Below the pieces are notes generated by a model. It worked only from the letters and a program-made list of their open reading frames with translations. It made no database searches and had not been told where the DNA came from. Below are positions 15,735 through 24,312 of a stretch of DNA of 35,089 nucleotides, piece by piece; positions within the stretch are counted from its first letter, which is position 1, and every line of letters starts with the position of its first letter. The stretch spans positions 1-35,089 of the forward strand of contig CANQEI010000014.1 of the NCBI GenBank assembly GCA_947594845.1, in the 5' to 3' direction. The position numbers and the translations under genes are program-made. Source of the DNA: an uncultured Clostridia bacterium (GTDB taxonomy: Bacteria; Bacillota; Clostridia; TANB77; CAG-508).

Positions 15735-16110
15735 AAAAAAACGACGCACGAGAATCGTTTTTAAGCCGTTTTTATTTTAAAGCAATATAGTTTGTTGTCT
15801 TAATAATTGACCAAAATACTGAAAAATAAGAATTTGCCAATTATTTAAAAAATTTATTTGAAAATTATATTAATATAAAATGATTAATAAATAATACAAA
15901 AAAACGACGCATGAGAATCTGTTTTAAGACGTTTTTATAAAAAAGCAATATAGTTACATATCTAAATAAAAGCAAATATAGATGTATCAACGGATTTATA
16001 AAAAAATGTATTTTTAAAATCGAACAAATGAGCGATAAAAATAATATTGAAAATAAACAGAAAAAATGACTTGCGAGAATCGTTTTTAAAGGGATTTTAT
16101 AGAGAAGTAA
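15735..16110 (+). repeat. Three degenerate hairpin repeats with a period of about 162 bases
   Basis: The core GAGAATC occurs at 15750, 15913 and (as GAGAATC) 16075, spacings 163 and 162. Each is preceded by an A-run plus ACGACGC or TGACTTG, and followed by GTTTTAAG-like sequence, a T-run and, 15-20 bases on, CAATATAGTT or TAATATAGTT. The inferred ancestral form has ACGACTT...AAGTCGT arms, that is, a terminator-like hairpin. The 100-base parts between are poorly conserved. The 15591 hairpin may be a fourth copy, offset by about 153. Confidence 0.6.
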
Positions 16111-16180
16111 TATAGTTTATTGCCTTAAAATATAGTGTTTGAGCCAAATGTACCTATATACCTGATGTCCTACCCCTTTT

Positions 16181-16204
16181 TGCACAAAACTTTTATTTTG
16201 TGCA
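16181..16204. repeat. Perfect inverted repeat
   Basis: TGCACAAAA-CTTTTA-TTTTGTGCA. It is not followed by a T-run on either strand, so it is not a clear terminator; its role is unknown. Confidence 0.5.
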
Positions 16205-16494
16205 AAGTTGTATATTTCTTTTTATACTACTTTTGATCTATATTCTTATGCTCTCTTCTGTCGCTTTTTATAAATTCAAAGTAGTTTTCAATTATATATT
16301 TTTTATAAAATTTAATTTTTTATAATTTTTTTCTTTTATAAATTATTTTTAATTTTGTATTTCTAAATTTTTTTCAAAATTTCATTTTTATAAATTTTTT
16401 ATTTTATTAAAAATTTATCTTCTAGTTTCCCCTACTTCCTAAAAATCAATATTTTAGACAATAGTTTATATCACTATTTGTGTAAAGTTTTATA

Positions 16495-16544
16495 CTACTG
16501 AAAATCAATATATCCTCTCCTGCTAATATACAGATTTTCAGTAG
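16495..16544 (-). terminator. Inverted repeat downstream of vanW
   Basis: CTACTGAAAATC (16495-16506) and GATTTTCAGTAG (16533-16544) are perfect 12-bp arms around a 26-base loop, starting about 20 bases after the vanW stop. The tail on the minus strand (TATAAAACTTT) is only weakly U-rich, so it is a probable but not strong terminator. Confidence 0.45.
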
Positions 16545-16564
16545 CATTGTTATATTCTTCAATT

Positions 16565-17395
16565 TCAAAGTTTTATTAATTCTTTTGGTATTATGTCATA
16601 ATCAAACATAACAAGTGAATGGTTGTCCCATATTAATTCTTTATCAACTATAGAATTGTCTTTTTTATCAATTTTGTTTCTATATATTTGAGATATTCTA
16701 TACATTTTTTCATTTTCTTTACTAAAGTGATGATTTTCTTCAATTAATTCATATCTATATGGAAATTCTTTTTCACTACGTAATTCTCCATATAATTTTT
16801 CTTCATCACACCATAATATTATTTGTACATCTTGATCTGTATTGTTTTTAAACCTATAATCTATATAATTATAACTTACTGATGTACCATTTGCTAATGG
16901 AACTCTATGCCCTATATCAGAAGCAAGTGCATCAGAATGTTTGTGAAATTCTATAATTTTTAAAGGACTAAGTAAAATAAGATTATTAATTGTATTGGCT
17001 AAATTACACAATCCTCCTCCTGTTCCCTTAATAAGCTTATTATTTCTTATAACTCTTCCCTCTTTATATCCATTTCTTTTATTAACTTTGCCAATTAACT
17101 TCCAAAATGAAAATACTTCTCCTGGATGAATAATTATACCAGAAATTTTTTGTGATGCTAATTTTATATTTATAGATTTATTTATTTGAGTTATAGGATC
17201 TATACCTTTTCCTTTTTTTATAAGCGTTGAACTATATTCTGAAATAGTAATAGGTAACTTATCTATTGTTTTTTCTTTAGCAAATTTATCTTTACTAAAT
17301 AAGTCTTTTAAATTTCTAGATAATATTCCTTTATACATAGATATTTTATAGAATAAAGGATTTATATCGCTAAAATTTTTATTTAAAAATAGCAT
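16565..17395 (-). CDS. VanW family protein
   Basis: 276 residues. ATG 17395 lies behind AAGGAG within the end of the upstream gene, a gap of three bases. The VanW domain (PF04294-type) is recognised from HPGEVFSFWKLIG, YKEGRVI, GTGGGLCNLANTIN (G126-C130), VSYNYIDYRFKN and VQIILWCD. VanW was named from vancomycin-resistance clusters but is widespread in Firmicutes and its role is unknown; cell-wall linkage is inferred. No signal peptide or lipobox is seen at the N-terminus, unlike the many exported VanW proteins. It is the last gene of the yqeG operon. Confidence 0.88.
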   Translation of the reverse strand: MLFLNKNFSDINPLFYKISMYKGILSRNLKDLFSKDKFAKEKTIDKLPITISEYSSTLIKKGKGIDPITQINKSINIKLASQKISGIIIHPGEVFSFWKLIGKVNKRNGYKEGRVIRNNKLIKGTGGGLCNLANTINNLILLSPLKIIEFHKHSDALASDIGHRVPLANGTSVSYNYIDYRFKNNTDQDVQIILWCDEEKLYGELRSEKEFPYRYELIEENHHFSKENEKMYRISQIYRNKIDKKDNSIVDKELIWDNHSLVMFDYDIIPKELIKL

Positions 17396-17398
17396 ATT

Positions 17399-18070
17399 TT
17401 ATTTCTCCTTAATATAATTACATACTTTATCAATTTGATTCTTAAATGTATCCTCAAATTTATTTTCAAAAAACGCACCACCAATAGTGAATGCCCAAGG
17501 ATTTGCATCTTTTATTTCATCTAACCTTTTATAACTATTGATACTTCCAGCTATACATACAGGACCTTTTACGTTTTTAACTATTTCTTGATTTAGTTTT
17601 ATAGCATTACCTGTATATCTATATCCTAATAAATCAATACCATAAGCACCTTTTTCTATGTAGTTATTTGCTTCTCTAATCATATCATCTATATTACCAT
17701 TTAAAATTGAAGGCCTTTCAGATACTTTGCCAACAAAAGGCATATATTTTATATTGTTCTTTTTGCATAATTCATTTATAGAATCATAAAACATTGTTCC
17801 CATCAAAATATCTACATTACATTCTACTGCAATATTTGCACCTTTTAGTCCTTCTTCTTCTGTATATGTGACTACTTCTAATACAGTAATTTTATTATTT
17901 TGCTTCATGCATTTATATAGTAGTTTCATTTCATCTATTGGAAGTTCTTCTTCTTTCATACCCCAATATTTTGCTTTGCTAGTTTTACATTCTTTAAAAA
18001 CCTCACTAGCATTTTTTACAGTTTTATCATTATGTGTCAACATAACTATAAGATTCAAATTATTGTTCAT
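17399..18070 (-). CDS. Uncharacterised TIM-barrel-like protein
   Basis: 223 residues. Its start overlaps the end of yqeG by 11 bases, so translation is coupled. The alternation of strands and helices (LIVMLTHND, ITVLEVVTY, DILMGTMFYD, YMPFVGK, AYGIDLLGYRY, GPVCIAGSI, PWAFTIGGAFF) is that of a beta/alpha barrel. GPVCIAGSINSYKRL and FTIGGAFFENKF occupy the place of the phosphate-binding strands 7 and 8 of HisA-like and ribulose-phosphate-binding barrels. I do not recognise a named enzyme; an aldolase, isomerase or epimerase on a phosphorylated substrate is plausible. Its partners are a HAD phosphatase and VanW. Confidence 0.75.
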   Translation of the reverse strand: MNNNLNLIVMLTHNDKTVKNASEVFKECKTSKAKYWGMKEEELPIDEMKLLYKCMKQNNKITVLEVVTYTEEEGLKGANIAVECNVDILMGTMFYDSINELCKKNNIKYMPFVGKVSERPSILNGNIDDMIREANNYIEKGAYGIDLLGYRYTGNAIKLNQEIVKNVKGPVCIAGSINSYKRLDEIKDANPWAFTIGGAFFENKFEDTFKNQIDKVCNYIKEK

Positions 18071-18611
18071 TTTTTATCTCCTCTTTTATTTCAATATTTC
18101 CAATTCTATTTTTATATTTTTTACTTTTTGAATATATTTTTAATATGATTTTTTCAATATGTCTTTTTATTCCAATTTTTTTATTATCATAATATCCAAT
18201 ATATTTTACTAAAATATTTGGTATTTTGCTACGATTTGCACCTAAAATATCTGTAAATATTTGATCTCCTATATAAATAGTATTTTCTGTTTTCAATTTC
18301 ATTTCTGATACAGCTTTTAAGAAATTATATGGATTTGGTTTATTTGCATTATCAATATATGGACAATTTATGTTTGTCAAAAACCTTTCAATTCTTTTTT
18401 TCCCATTATCAGATAAAATATATAATTTAAATCCAATATTTTGAATTTGTTTTATCAAAAGATCTACCTCATCTGTCGAATTGGCTCCATGTGGTACTAA
18501 TGTATTATCTAAATCAAATATAATTCCCCTAAAACCTAGTTCATATAATTTTTTATAATCTATTGTAAATACGCTTTCTACATATTCATATGGAAATAAA
18601 TTTTTTAGCAT
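18060..18611 (-). CDS. yqeG: YqeG-type HAD IIIA phosphatase
   Basis: 183 residues from ATG 18611, which has AGAGG six bases upstream; the longer TTG start at 18629 has none. LFPYEYVESVFTIDYKKL is the characteristic YqeG N-terminus. FDLDNTLVP (D33, D35) is HAD motif I, LYILSDNGK is motif II, KPNPYNF has the motif III Lys, and YIGDQIFTDILGA is motif IV. This is the HAD IIIA group without a large cap, which acts on small phosphate monoesters, perhaps a lipid phosphate; the substrate in this organism is unknown. The C-terminal end is very basic (KIYSKSKKYKNRIG). First gene of a three-gene operon with the TIM-barrel gene and vanW. Confidence 0.92.
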   Translation of the reverse strand: MLKNLFPYEYVESVFTIDYKKLYELGFRGIIFDLDNTLVPHGANSTDEVDLLIKQIQNIGFKLYILSDNGKKRIERFLTNINCPYIDNANKPNPYNFLKAVSEMKLKTENTIYIGDQIFTDILGANRSKIPNILVKYIGYYDNKKIGIKRHIEKIILKIYSKSKKYKNRIGNIEIKEEIKNEQ

Positions 18612-18980
18612 AATATACCTCTTTATCAAAATGTATTTTTATACTATCATATTGTTCGATATTATTCAACAAAAGTATTACTTTTGATTTATTTCTTTAT
18701 ATTTATCTACTATTCCTCTACTTCTTCAAAATCAGTATTTCTAAGCTAATAAGTTATATTACTTTTAAAGAAATTATAAAAATACAGCTCTGGATTATTC
18801 CAGAACTGTTACTTTATTATTTTCTTACAGTATTAGCTAAAGCAATGCAAATTTAATAATTTTGATAGAAATTGTTATAATTAAACTCTTTATAACTAAT
18901 TTTATTTAATTATTCATTCCGAATTTTTTGTTTGAAATACTTTATTCTTCATCTTTTTCAAAGTTATTCAATTTTTTGTT
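18612..18980. other. Intergenic region upstream of yqeG
   Basis: 369 bases without a gene. It should hold the yqeG promoter (a weak TATAAA is at 18642 on the minus strand) and contains the terminator at 18774-18809. Its part around 18671-18740 resembles pieces of the AT-rich region near 16224 and 16432. Confidence 0.5.
18774..18809 (-). terminator. Terminator of the histidine phosphatase gene
   Basis: ACAGCTCTGGA (18784-18794) and TCCAGAACTGT (18799-18809) pair with one mismatch; on the minus strand the stem is followed by ATTTTTATAA. It is about 170 bases after the phosphatase stop. Confidence 0.65.
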
Positions 18981-19514
18981 TTAGTTATATATTGAAAGTT
19001 CACAATTTCCTGTTTTTGGAATTTTTAATTTTCCATTTGGTTTTAAATTGTTAAAATAGCAATATATTATTGCACATACTCCTGCATGAGATACAATTAG
19101 TACATTTTTTCCATTATATTCTCTTTTTATTTTTTCTATTGCATTAGATATTCTATAGTAGAAATCTCTAACGTTTTCAGCTTGTTCATACTGGTGATTT
19201 GATTCCCAATTCCAAAATTCTTCCCAATCATATTCGACGTTTTTTTTCTTTCCTTCAAACTCGCCAAATCTTCTTTCTTTTAATTCCTCAACTTCTATTA
19301 TTGGAATATTTCTGTTTCCACAAATGATTTCGGCTGTTGATTTACATCTTTTTAGTGGACTACATAAAATTACATCTAAAGTTGTATTTGAAAGTTCATT
19401 TCCTACTTGCTTAGCTTGTTTTATACCTGTTTCATTTAATTCAATATCTATATGTCCTTGTGTTTTCTTTAATAAATTCCAATCTGTTTGTCCATGTCTT
19501 GTTACATATATCAT
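18981..19514 (-). CDS. Histidine phosphatase family protein (phosphoglycerate mutase-like)
   Basis: 177 residues, with GGAGG six to seven bases before ATG 19514. RHGQTDWN (RHG at residues 6-8) holds the phosphorylated His7; SPLKRCKSTAEI supplies an Arg; ELKERRFGEFEGK holds the acid Glu; and VSHAGVCAI (H143) is the second catalytic His. All parts of the active site are present. The length is slightly below CobC/PhoE-type enzymes. It could be alpha-ribazole phosphatase-like, but no cobalamin genes are near, so a general cytoplasmic phosphatase is the safer reading. Single gene with its own terminator. Confidence 0.9.
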   Translation of the reverse strand: MIYVTRHGQTDWNLLKKTQGHIDIELNETGIKQAKQVGNELSNTTLDVILCSPLKRCKSTAEIICGNRNIPIIEVEELKERRFGEFEGKKKNVEYDWEEFWNWESNHQYEQAENVRDFYYRISNAIEKIKREYNGKNVLIVSHAGVCAIIYCYFNNLKPNGKLKIPKTGNCELSIYN

Positions 19515-19579
19515 ATAATACCTCCGTAATACATGCTATTTTATAATCTTTAATGTTAAAAATCAATAGTGTTATTTTT

Positions 19580-19623
19580 CAAAAATTAGAATGAGGGACA
19601 CTATTAAGAAATAGTGCCCCTCC
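19580..19623 (-). terminator. Terminator of the GH13 gene
   Basis: GGGACACTATT (19595-19605) and AATAGTGCCCC (19610-19620) form an 11-bp stem with one G-U pair and a four-base loop; on the minus strand ATTCTAATTTTTG follows. Confidence 0.8.
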
Positions 19624-19639
19624 GCTTAGAAACATAAAA

Positions 19640-21469
19640 TTATTCAATTACGATTGCATCATACGGCAAGATATACTGCTGGTGAGAAATGTCTTCGCTG
19701 AGACTAAATAATTTGTTACTAGTTGCATAATCAGAAATGGATAATGGCTCTGCTGATCTGTTTACAATAAACCTCATATTTCCTCTGACATATATTAATT
19801 TGTTTTCGTCAATATATTCTAACATGAAATTTGAACTATTAGAAAAAATTGACTTGTTTGCACTTCTGAACTTTCCTATCTTACAGTAAAAGTCATACAT
19901 CTTTTTATTAATATTGCCCCAAGGAAAAGGTTTTCTGTTAAATGGATCTTTAAAACCAGTTACTCCAGCTTCATCTCCTGCGAAAATTGAAGGAATTCCT
20001 GGCAAAGTATACTGCAAAAATACAGCTAATTTGTGTAACTTTTCAGCCAGCTCTTTCTTTTCTTCAGGTATTTGATCATTTTCTGATTCCCAACTTCTAA
20101 ATTTGTACGTATTAAAAGAACCATTTTCAAACCAATAATCATCTTTTTCCATATCCCAAACTGTTTCAAATTGGTCGCTTTCTTTCATAAAGCTTCCAGT
20201 CAAAATGTTTGGAATTCGAGGAATGTCATGCGAAGAAAGAAATATTGGAGATACTGATAAGGCTTCTGGAGGATATAAATTTGCTACCTCATTCATAATA
20301 CGACAAAAGCTTTTATAATTTCCCCAACGTAAGTAACGATAGATGGCATTTGCAAATTGATAATTCATTACTCCATCCAATTCATCACCATAGAGAAATT
20401 CTCGAAAATCTCCTATTATAGCATTCTTCCATACTTCACCAAGCAAATACTTACTAAAATGTTCTCTAATATACTTTAAAACAAAATCTGGTAAATTATC
20501 TGCGACATCAAGCCTGATACCATCCATAAAGTTTTGATAGCGATTAAGCCAAGAGGTTAAATGTTTAAAATAGTTTTCACTATATTTATTGAATTCAACC
20601 AAATTGGTATATCCCCACCAATATTTAGGAATGGTATACTTCTCTTCCCAATCATACATATCTGGATCTTTTTTGAGCAAAATGTTTTCATTACTAGAGT
20701 GATTAAAAACTAGATCAACAACCAAGGAAATTCCAAGAGCATTTGCCTTTTCATGTAGTTCTTTTAAGTCATCCCAGGTTCCAATCATTTCGTCAATTTC
20801 TGCAAAATCTATGATATCGTATCTATTTGAAGAAGAACTTTTAAAAATTGGAGTGAGATAAATGATACTTACTTCTAGAGACTTGATGTAAGGCAATTTA
20901 CTAATAATTCCTCTTAAGTTTCCGCCATAGAATTGATCATTACGGTAGATACCGTCTTCATCAGGTTTCCACTTTAACTCGTGATTCCAGTCTACAATCT
21001 TAAATTTTGAACTTTTGCTAATCTTTTCATAGCAGAATGTATCTACGAAAATTTGATACATTATTCCGCCTTTTACTGATTCTGGAGTTTTAAAAAAAGA
21101 GTAATAAACGAATAATTTCCAAAAAGAATAATTTCTGTTATCAGTTAATATTGCTCCATTTGTGCTTTCGTCATACATAACATATTTAATAACATCATTA
21201 ACTTTTAGCTGAATAAAGAAAGTCCGATATCCGGGTGAATAAAAATTAACATTTCCGGAGAAGAAACTAACTACATCATTTGATTTAGAAACATCATATA
21301 TTAATTCACATTTTTTCTCTGCTCCAGGAGTTTCACCATTTCTGTTAAAAAGGGCGTTCACTTCTTTAAAATAGCCAATTTCGTTCGGTATCCGCAGTGT
21401 GATTTTCATCTCTTCATTTGTCTTAAAAGACATTTTGTAATCAACGACAATTTTAGTATTCATAAGCAT
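19640..21469 (-). CDS. GH13 alpha-glucanase, cyclomaltodextrinase/neopullulanase type
   Basis: 609 residues from ATG 21469 (AAGGAGGT eight bases before). Residues 1 to about 125 form a beta-rich N-terminal domain; the catalytic barrel follows. The four GH13 regions are VVDLVFNH (250-257), GIRLDVAD (317-324, nucleophile D321), LLGEVWKN (342-349, acid/base E345) and LSSHDIPR (411-418, D415). FYGGNLRGI precedes them as expected. No signal peptide is seen, so it acts in the cytoplasm on maltodextrins, cyclodextrins or pullulan pieces taken up by the cell. A C-terminal beta domain ends at YDAIVIE. The gene is somewhat less AT-rich than its neighbours. It has its own promoter and is separated from rho by a terminator. 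Confidence 0.9.
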   Translation of the reverse strand: MLMNTKIVVDYKMSFKTNEEMKITLRIPNEIGYFKEVNALFNRNGETPGAEKKCELIYDVSKSNDVVSFFSGNVNFYSPGYRTFFIQLKVNDVIKYVMYDESTNGAILTDNRNYSFWKLFVYYSFFKTPESVKGGIMYQIFVDTFCYEKISKSSKFKIVDWNHELKWKPDEDGIYRNDQFYGGNLRGIISKLPYIKSLEVSIIYLTPIFKSSSSNRYDIIDFAEIDEMIGTWDDLKELHEKANALGISLVVDLVFNHSSNENILLKKDPDMYDWEEKYTIPKYWWGYTNLVEFNKYSENYFKHLTSWLNRYQNFMDGIRLDVADNLPDFVLKYIREHFSKYLLGEVWKNAIIGDFREFLYGDELDGVMNYQFANAIYRYLRWGNYKSFCRIMNEVANLYPPEALSVSPIFLSSHDIPRIPNILTGSFMKESDQFETVWDMEKDDYWFENGSFNTYKFRSWESENDQIPEEKKELAEKLHKLAVFLQYTLPGIPSIFAGDEAGVTGFKDPFNRKPFPWGNINKKMYDFYCKIGKFRSANKSIFSNSSNFMLEYIDENKLIYVRGNMRFIVNRSAEPLSISDYATSNKLFSLSEDISHQQYILPYDAIVIE

Positions 21470-21535
21470 GATAAGTAACCTCCTTTAGTTAAAGAACATG
21501 CTACATTTTACATAAAACTACCTGCTTGCAACCTT

Positions 21536-21564
21536 AATGTACTATTTTTTTTGTGCTTTGTCAA
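21536..21564 (-). promoter_or_regulatory. Promoter of the GH13 gene
   Basis: Minus strand TTGACA (21564-21559), 17-base spacer, TACATT (21541-21536). The leader of about 60 bases contains GGTTGCAAGCAGGTAG, but no clear CcpA site was seen. Confidence 0.65.
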
Positions 21565-21608
21565 CTATAAAGATAGGTATTTCTTTTTTAGAAAAATTTA
21601 GTTAATTC

Positions 21609-21658
21609 TGAAATTAAAAAAATAAATGTAAACACTTTTTTAGTATCTACATTTATTT
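21609..21658 (-). terminator. Terminator of rho
   Basis: AAATAAATGTA (21620-21630) and TACATTTATTT (21648-21658) are perfect 11-bp arms; on the minus strand TTTTTTAATTTCA follows. Confidence 0.75.
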
Positions 21659-21685
21659 CTTTATTTTAATAAAAGCCATTTTCTA

Positions 21686-22963
21686 TTATTTTAATATTGT
21701 ATTTATATTCTGAATAAATTCATCATTATTCTTTGTACTTGTAGTAAGTGCAATTATTTTTTCTGTCATTTCAGCAGTATTCATTTTTGATAGTGATTTT
21801 CTTAAAGCCATTGTTGCTAATAATTCTTCTTGTGATAATAATAAATCTTCTCTTCTTGTGCCTGATTTATTTATATCTATAGCAGGGAAAATACGTTTTT
21901 CTGAAAGATTTCTATCCAAATGCACTTCCATATTTCCAGTACCTTTAAATTCTTCAAAGATTACTTCATCCATCCTACTTCCTGTTTCTACTAATGCTGT
22001 AGCTAGAATAGTCAAACTTCCTGCATTTTCAGTGTTTCTTGCTGCTCCAAAGAAACGTTTTGGCTTGTGAAGAGCAGCAGGATCAAAACCACCTGATAAT
22101 GTTCTACCAGAAGAAGGAATTGTTAGATTGTATGCACGTGCTAATCTTGTAATACTATCTAATAAAATAACAACATCTTTCTTTTGCTCTGTTAGTCGTT
22201 TAGCTCTTTCTAATACCATTTCTGCAACTTTTATATGGTGTTCAGGTAATTCATCAAAAGTAGAATAAACAACATCACCTTGTATTGATCTTTTCATATC
22301 AGTTACTTCTTCAGGTCTTTCATCAATTAACAATACAATTAGTTCTACTTCTGGATTATTTGCAGTAATACTATTGGCTATTTTTTTCAAAATTGTAGTT
22401 TTACCAGCTTTTGGTGGAGCAACTATCATTCCTCTTTGCCCCTTACCTATTGGTGAAAGTAAATCCATAATTCTCATTGTATATTCTTTTTGGACTGTTT
22501 CTAATTTAAGTCTCTTGTTTGGATATATAGGAATTAAATCATCAAAAGAAGTTCTTTTCATTGCATTTTCAGGATGTTCACCATTTACTTCTCCAACATA
22601 TATTAATGCAGGAAATTTTTCGCCTTCTTTAGGATTTCTCATAATTCCTTTTATTTTATCCCCTGTATCCAATTTAAAACGTCTGATTTGTACAGGTGAA
22701 ATGTATACGTCTTTTGCAGTTGATAAATAATTATCTCCTCTTAAAAAACCGTATCCATCTGGCATTACTTCAAGAATACCTTCAGTTATTTGATCTCCTT
22801 CGTTTGTTAGTTTATATGATTCATCTTTTTTGTTTTCTGATATTTTTTCTGATTCCAAAAGAGCATCAATAAGTTCTTGTTTTTTCATTTTTGAAATATT
22901 TTTAATTTCTTTTTCTTTTGCCAATTCACGTAATTCTACAATTGATAAGTCATTATAATTCAT
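21686..22963 (-). CDS. rho: Transcription termination factor Rho
   Basis: 425 residues; AGGGGG precedes ATG 22963. The N-terminal Rho_N/SAP-like helices ([20 protein letters not shown]) are followed by the OSB-fold RNA-binding domain with GYGFLRG (71-77) and [20 protein letters not shown] (about 182-190) is Walker [16 protein letters not shown] holds Walker B and the P-loop partner region. [16 protein letters not shown] carries the Q/R-loop residues. The hexamer threads RNA and terminates untranslated transcripts. Its length equals that of E. coli Rho (419), so it lacks the long basic insertions of some Clostridia and Actinobacteria. It lies downstream of divIC with a terminator between. Confidence 0.98.
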   Translation of the reverse strand: MNYNDLSIVELRELAKEKEIKNISKMKKQELIDALLESEKISENKKDESYKLTNEGDQITEGILEVMPDGYGFLRGDNYLSTAKDVYISPVQIRRFKLDTGDKIKGIMRNPKEGEKFPALIYVGEVNGEHPENAMKRTSFDDLIPIYPNKRLKLETVQKEYTMRIMDLLSPIGKGQRGMIVAPPKAGKTTILKKIANSITANNPEVELIVLLIDERPEEVTDMKRSIQGDVVYSTFDELPEHHIKVAEMVLERAKRLTEQKKDVVILLDSITRLARAYNLTIPSSGRTLSGGFDPAALHKPKRFFGAARNTENAGSLTILATALVETGSRMDEVIFEEFKGTGNMEVHLDRNLSEKRIFPAIDINKSGTRREDLLLSQEELLATMALRKSLSKMNTAEMTEKIIALTTSTKNNDEFIQNINTILK

Positions 22964-23014
22964 TATATGGCCCCCTATTTTATTTTAAATTTTAAATGGA
23001 AATATTGAGAAAAA

Positions 23015-23061
23015 AATAAAAAGAAAAAGTAACTATATTTAGAAAAAAGTATAGTTACTTT
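23015..23061 (-). terminator. Terminator between divIC and rho
   Basis: AAAGTAACTATA (23026-23037) and TATAGTTACTTT (23050-23061) are perfect 12-bp arms; the minus strand continues TTTCTTTTTAT. The hairpin includes the divIC stop codon. Confidence 0.8.
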
Positions 23062-23347
23062 ATTTTGTACCGACATCTATATATACTCTTTCATTGGGTA
23101 AATACATATCTAACTTTTCACGTGCTAATTCTTCAATATATTCTGGTGAATTTATATTTTCTTTAAGTTCTTTTAAAGATTCTTGATATTGTTTAGCTTC
23201 GTCAGTTTTTTCTTGATAATATGCTTGAGTTTCTTTATATGCATTAAGCTTAGTTTGTTGACTTATAAGGATAGAAACAATATATACAAAGAAAATAATA
23301 ACTAAAACTTTTATATATAAATTTTTTGTATTAAAAATTTTCTTCAT
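23060..23347 (-). CDS. divIC: Septum formation initiator, FtsB/DivIC family
   Basis: 95 residues; GGAGAT precedes ATG 23347. A short cytoplasmic start (MKKIFNTKNLYIK) is followed by one membrane helix (VLVIIFFVYIVSILI). A coiled coil outside the membrane runs from about residue 30 to 65 (AYYQEKTDEAKQYQESLKEL). The conserved end is SPEYIEELAREKLDMYLPNE, the family hallmark in which the protein contacts FtsL and FtsQ/DivIB in the divisome. Placement after yabP and yabQ is the standard Firmicute gene order, which strengthens the call. Confidence 0.93.
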   Translation of the reverse strand: MKKIFNTKNLYIKVLVIIFFVYIVSILISQQTKLNAYKETQAYYQEKTDEAKQYQESLKELKENINSPEYIEELAREKLDMYLPNERVYIDVGTK

Positions 23348-23425
23348 CTGTAATCTCCAATATTTTTATAAAACATACATAACTATATACATTAATAATA
23401 TTCTACAAAAAAACGATAAATCCTT

Positions 23426-23857
23426 CTATTTTTTTATCTTTTTGTTTAGAAAAGTGTCGAATTTGATATATTTTTTAATTTTATGAAATGATTTAAAAAG
23501 TACATTTGCCATTAATTGTAGAAAATTAAATATTGGTGTAAAAATAATTTTATTTAACATTGTAAAAGCAGTTATTCCTATTTTTATGAAATATTTGCTA
23601 ATAGTTATTATGTATAAAATTATTCCGGAAAATAAACCAATAAATAAAAATGCTCTTATTTTTCCTTCATTTAAAATAAAAATACCAGATAATAATATTA
23701 TACCAGAGAATATCCAAAATGCAATATCTTCTAATATTGTAATGCAATCAGGGGTTTTATAAATGCGTCTTAATATTCTGAAAAAATCAAATAAGAATCC
23801 AATAATTAATCCAATTAATATAAATGCTAGGAAGACACTAAATTCTTTATTTATCAT
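23426..23857 (-). CDS. yabQ: Spore cortex protein YabQ
   Basis: 143 residues; ATG 23857 overlaps the yabP stop in ATGA, so translation is coupled. The protein has several membrane helices: FSVFLAFILIGLIIGFLFD, an amphipathic RILRRIYKTPD, IAFWIFSGIILLSGIFIL, and FLFIGLFSGIILYII. A long basic C-terminal stretch follows (FHKIKKYIKF). The FDFFRILRR block and overall size match YabQ, a membrane protein of the outer forespore envelope needed for cortex formation in Bacillus. Expression under sigma-E is expected from the family; only a weak CATATAAT element upstream of yabP is seen. Confidence 0.93.
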   Translation of the reverse strand: MINKEFSVFLAFILIGLIIGFLFDFFRILRRIYKTPDCITILEDIAFWIFSGIILLSGIFILNEGKIRAFLFIGLFSGIILYIITISKYFIKIGITAFTMLNKIIFTPIFNFLQLMANVLFKSFHKIKKYIKFDTFLNKKIKK

Positions 23858-24138
23858 TTAAATATTTTACTCATTATTCCTTGTTTGCTTGATATATTCT
23901 TATCAGAATATTCTATGGCTCTTATATTACCATCAATCACTACATCTCCTGTTTCTACTGAAATTTTATTTACTCTTAAATCTTCTCCTTTAATGTTTAA
24001 AAGGCCTAATTCTGATTCTACAATTACAATTTCGTCGTCAAAGCTAAGTACATCTTTTATTCCACTTAGACTTAATTTTTTTCTATTTTCCAGAATAACA
24101 TTTTGAATTATATTAGTTTGTTTATCTTCAATTTGCAT
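23854..24138 (-). CDS. yabP: Sporulation protein YabP
   Basis: 94 residues, GGGGGAT before ATG 24138. The family pattern is plain: HN-like start (IIQNVILENRKKLSLSGIKD), then VLSFDDEIVIVESELGLLNIKGEDL, then VSVETGDVVIDGNI-like text (KISVETGDVVIDGNIRAIEY). YabP is an amyloid-like/YqfC-related spore protein made in the mother cell for cortex assembly. On the minus strand CATATAAT (24206-24199), about 60 bases upstream, resembles the sigma-E -10, though no good -35 is evident. First gene of yabP-yabQ, with divIC 78 bases further on. Confidence 0.95.
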   Translation of the reverse strand: MQIEDKQTNIIQNVILENRKKLSLSGIKDVLSFDDEIVIVESELGLLNIKGEDLRVNKISVETGDVVIDGNIRAIEYSDKNISSKQGIMSKIFK

Positions 24139-24254
24139 ATTAAAATCCCCCTACTCTCTCCTTATATAAGGTATTTTCTCTTTTTGTATTCTAAATTTAT
24201 TATATGCTCAAAATAGCTCTTTAGAACATTAAATAAATACTTTTGACTTTTTAA

Positions 24255-24299
24255 AAATTAAAACAAAAATAACCCTTAGATATTTTTTTAAGGGTTATT
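24255..24299 (-). terminator. Terminator of aspartate kinase
   Basis: AATAACCCTTA (24268-24278) and TAAGGGTTATT (24289-24299) are perfect 11-bp arms; the minus strand continues TTTGTTTTAATTTTT. Confidence 0.85.
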
Positions 24300-24312
24300 A
24301 ATATGTTTACTT

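Larger units (their letters stand above)
15247..16564. other. 1.3-kb AT-rich intergenic region between converging genes
   Basis: No ORF of note. It contains a terminator hairpin (15591-15620), three degenerate repeat units about 162 bases apart, a perfect 9-bp inverted repeat TGCACAAAA/TTTTGTGCA (16181-16204), and long A/T homopolymer stretches. A purine-rich string GGTAGGAGAGAGGGG occurs near 15316. No RNA gene is recognised. Confidence 0.6.

Noticed and set aside
15735..16110. CRISPR-like array
   Set aside because: The repeats are too degenerate, spacers are over 100 bases, and no cas gene is present.
16181..16204. Terminator for the plus-strand methyltransferase
   Set aside because: It is nearly 1 kb away and has no T-run after the hairpin.
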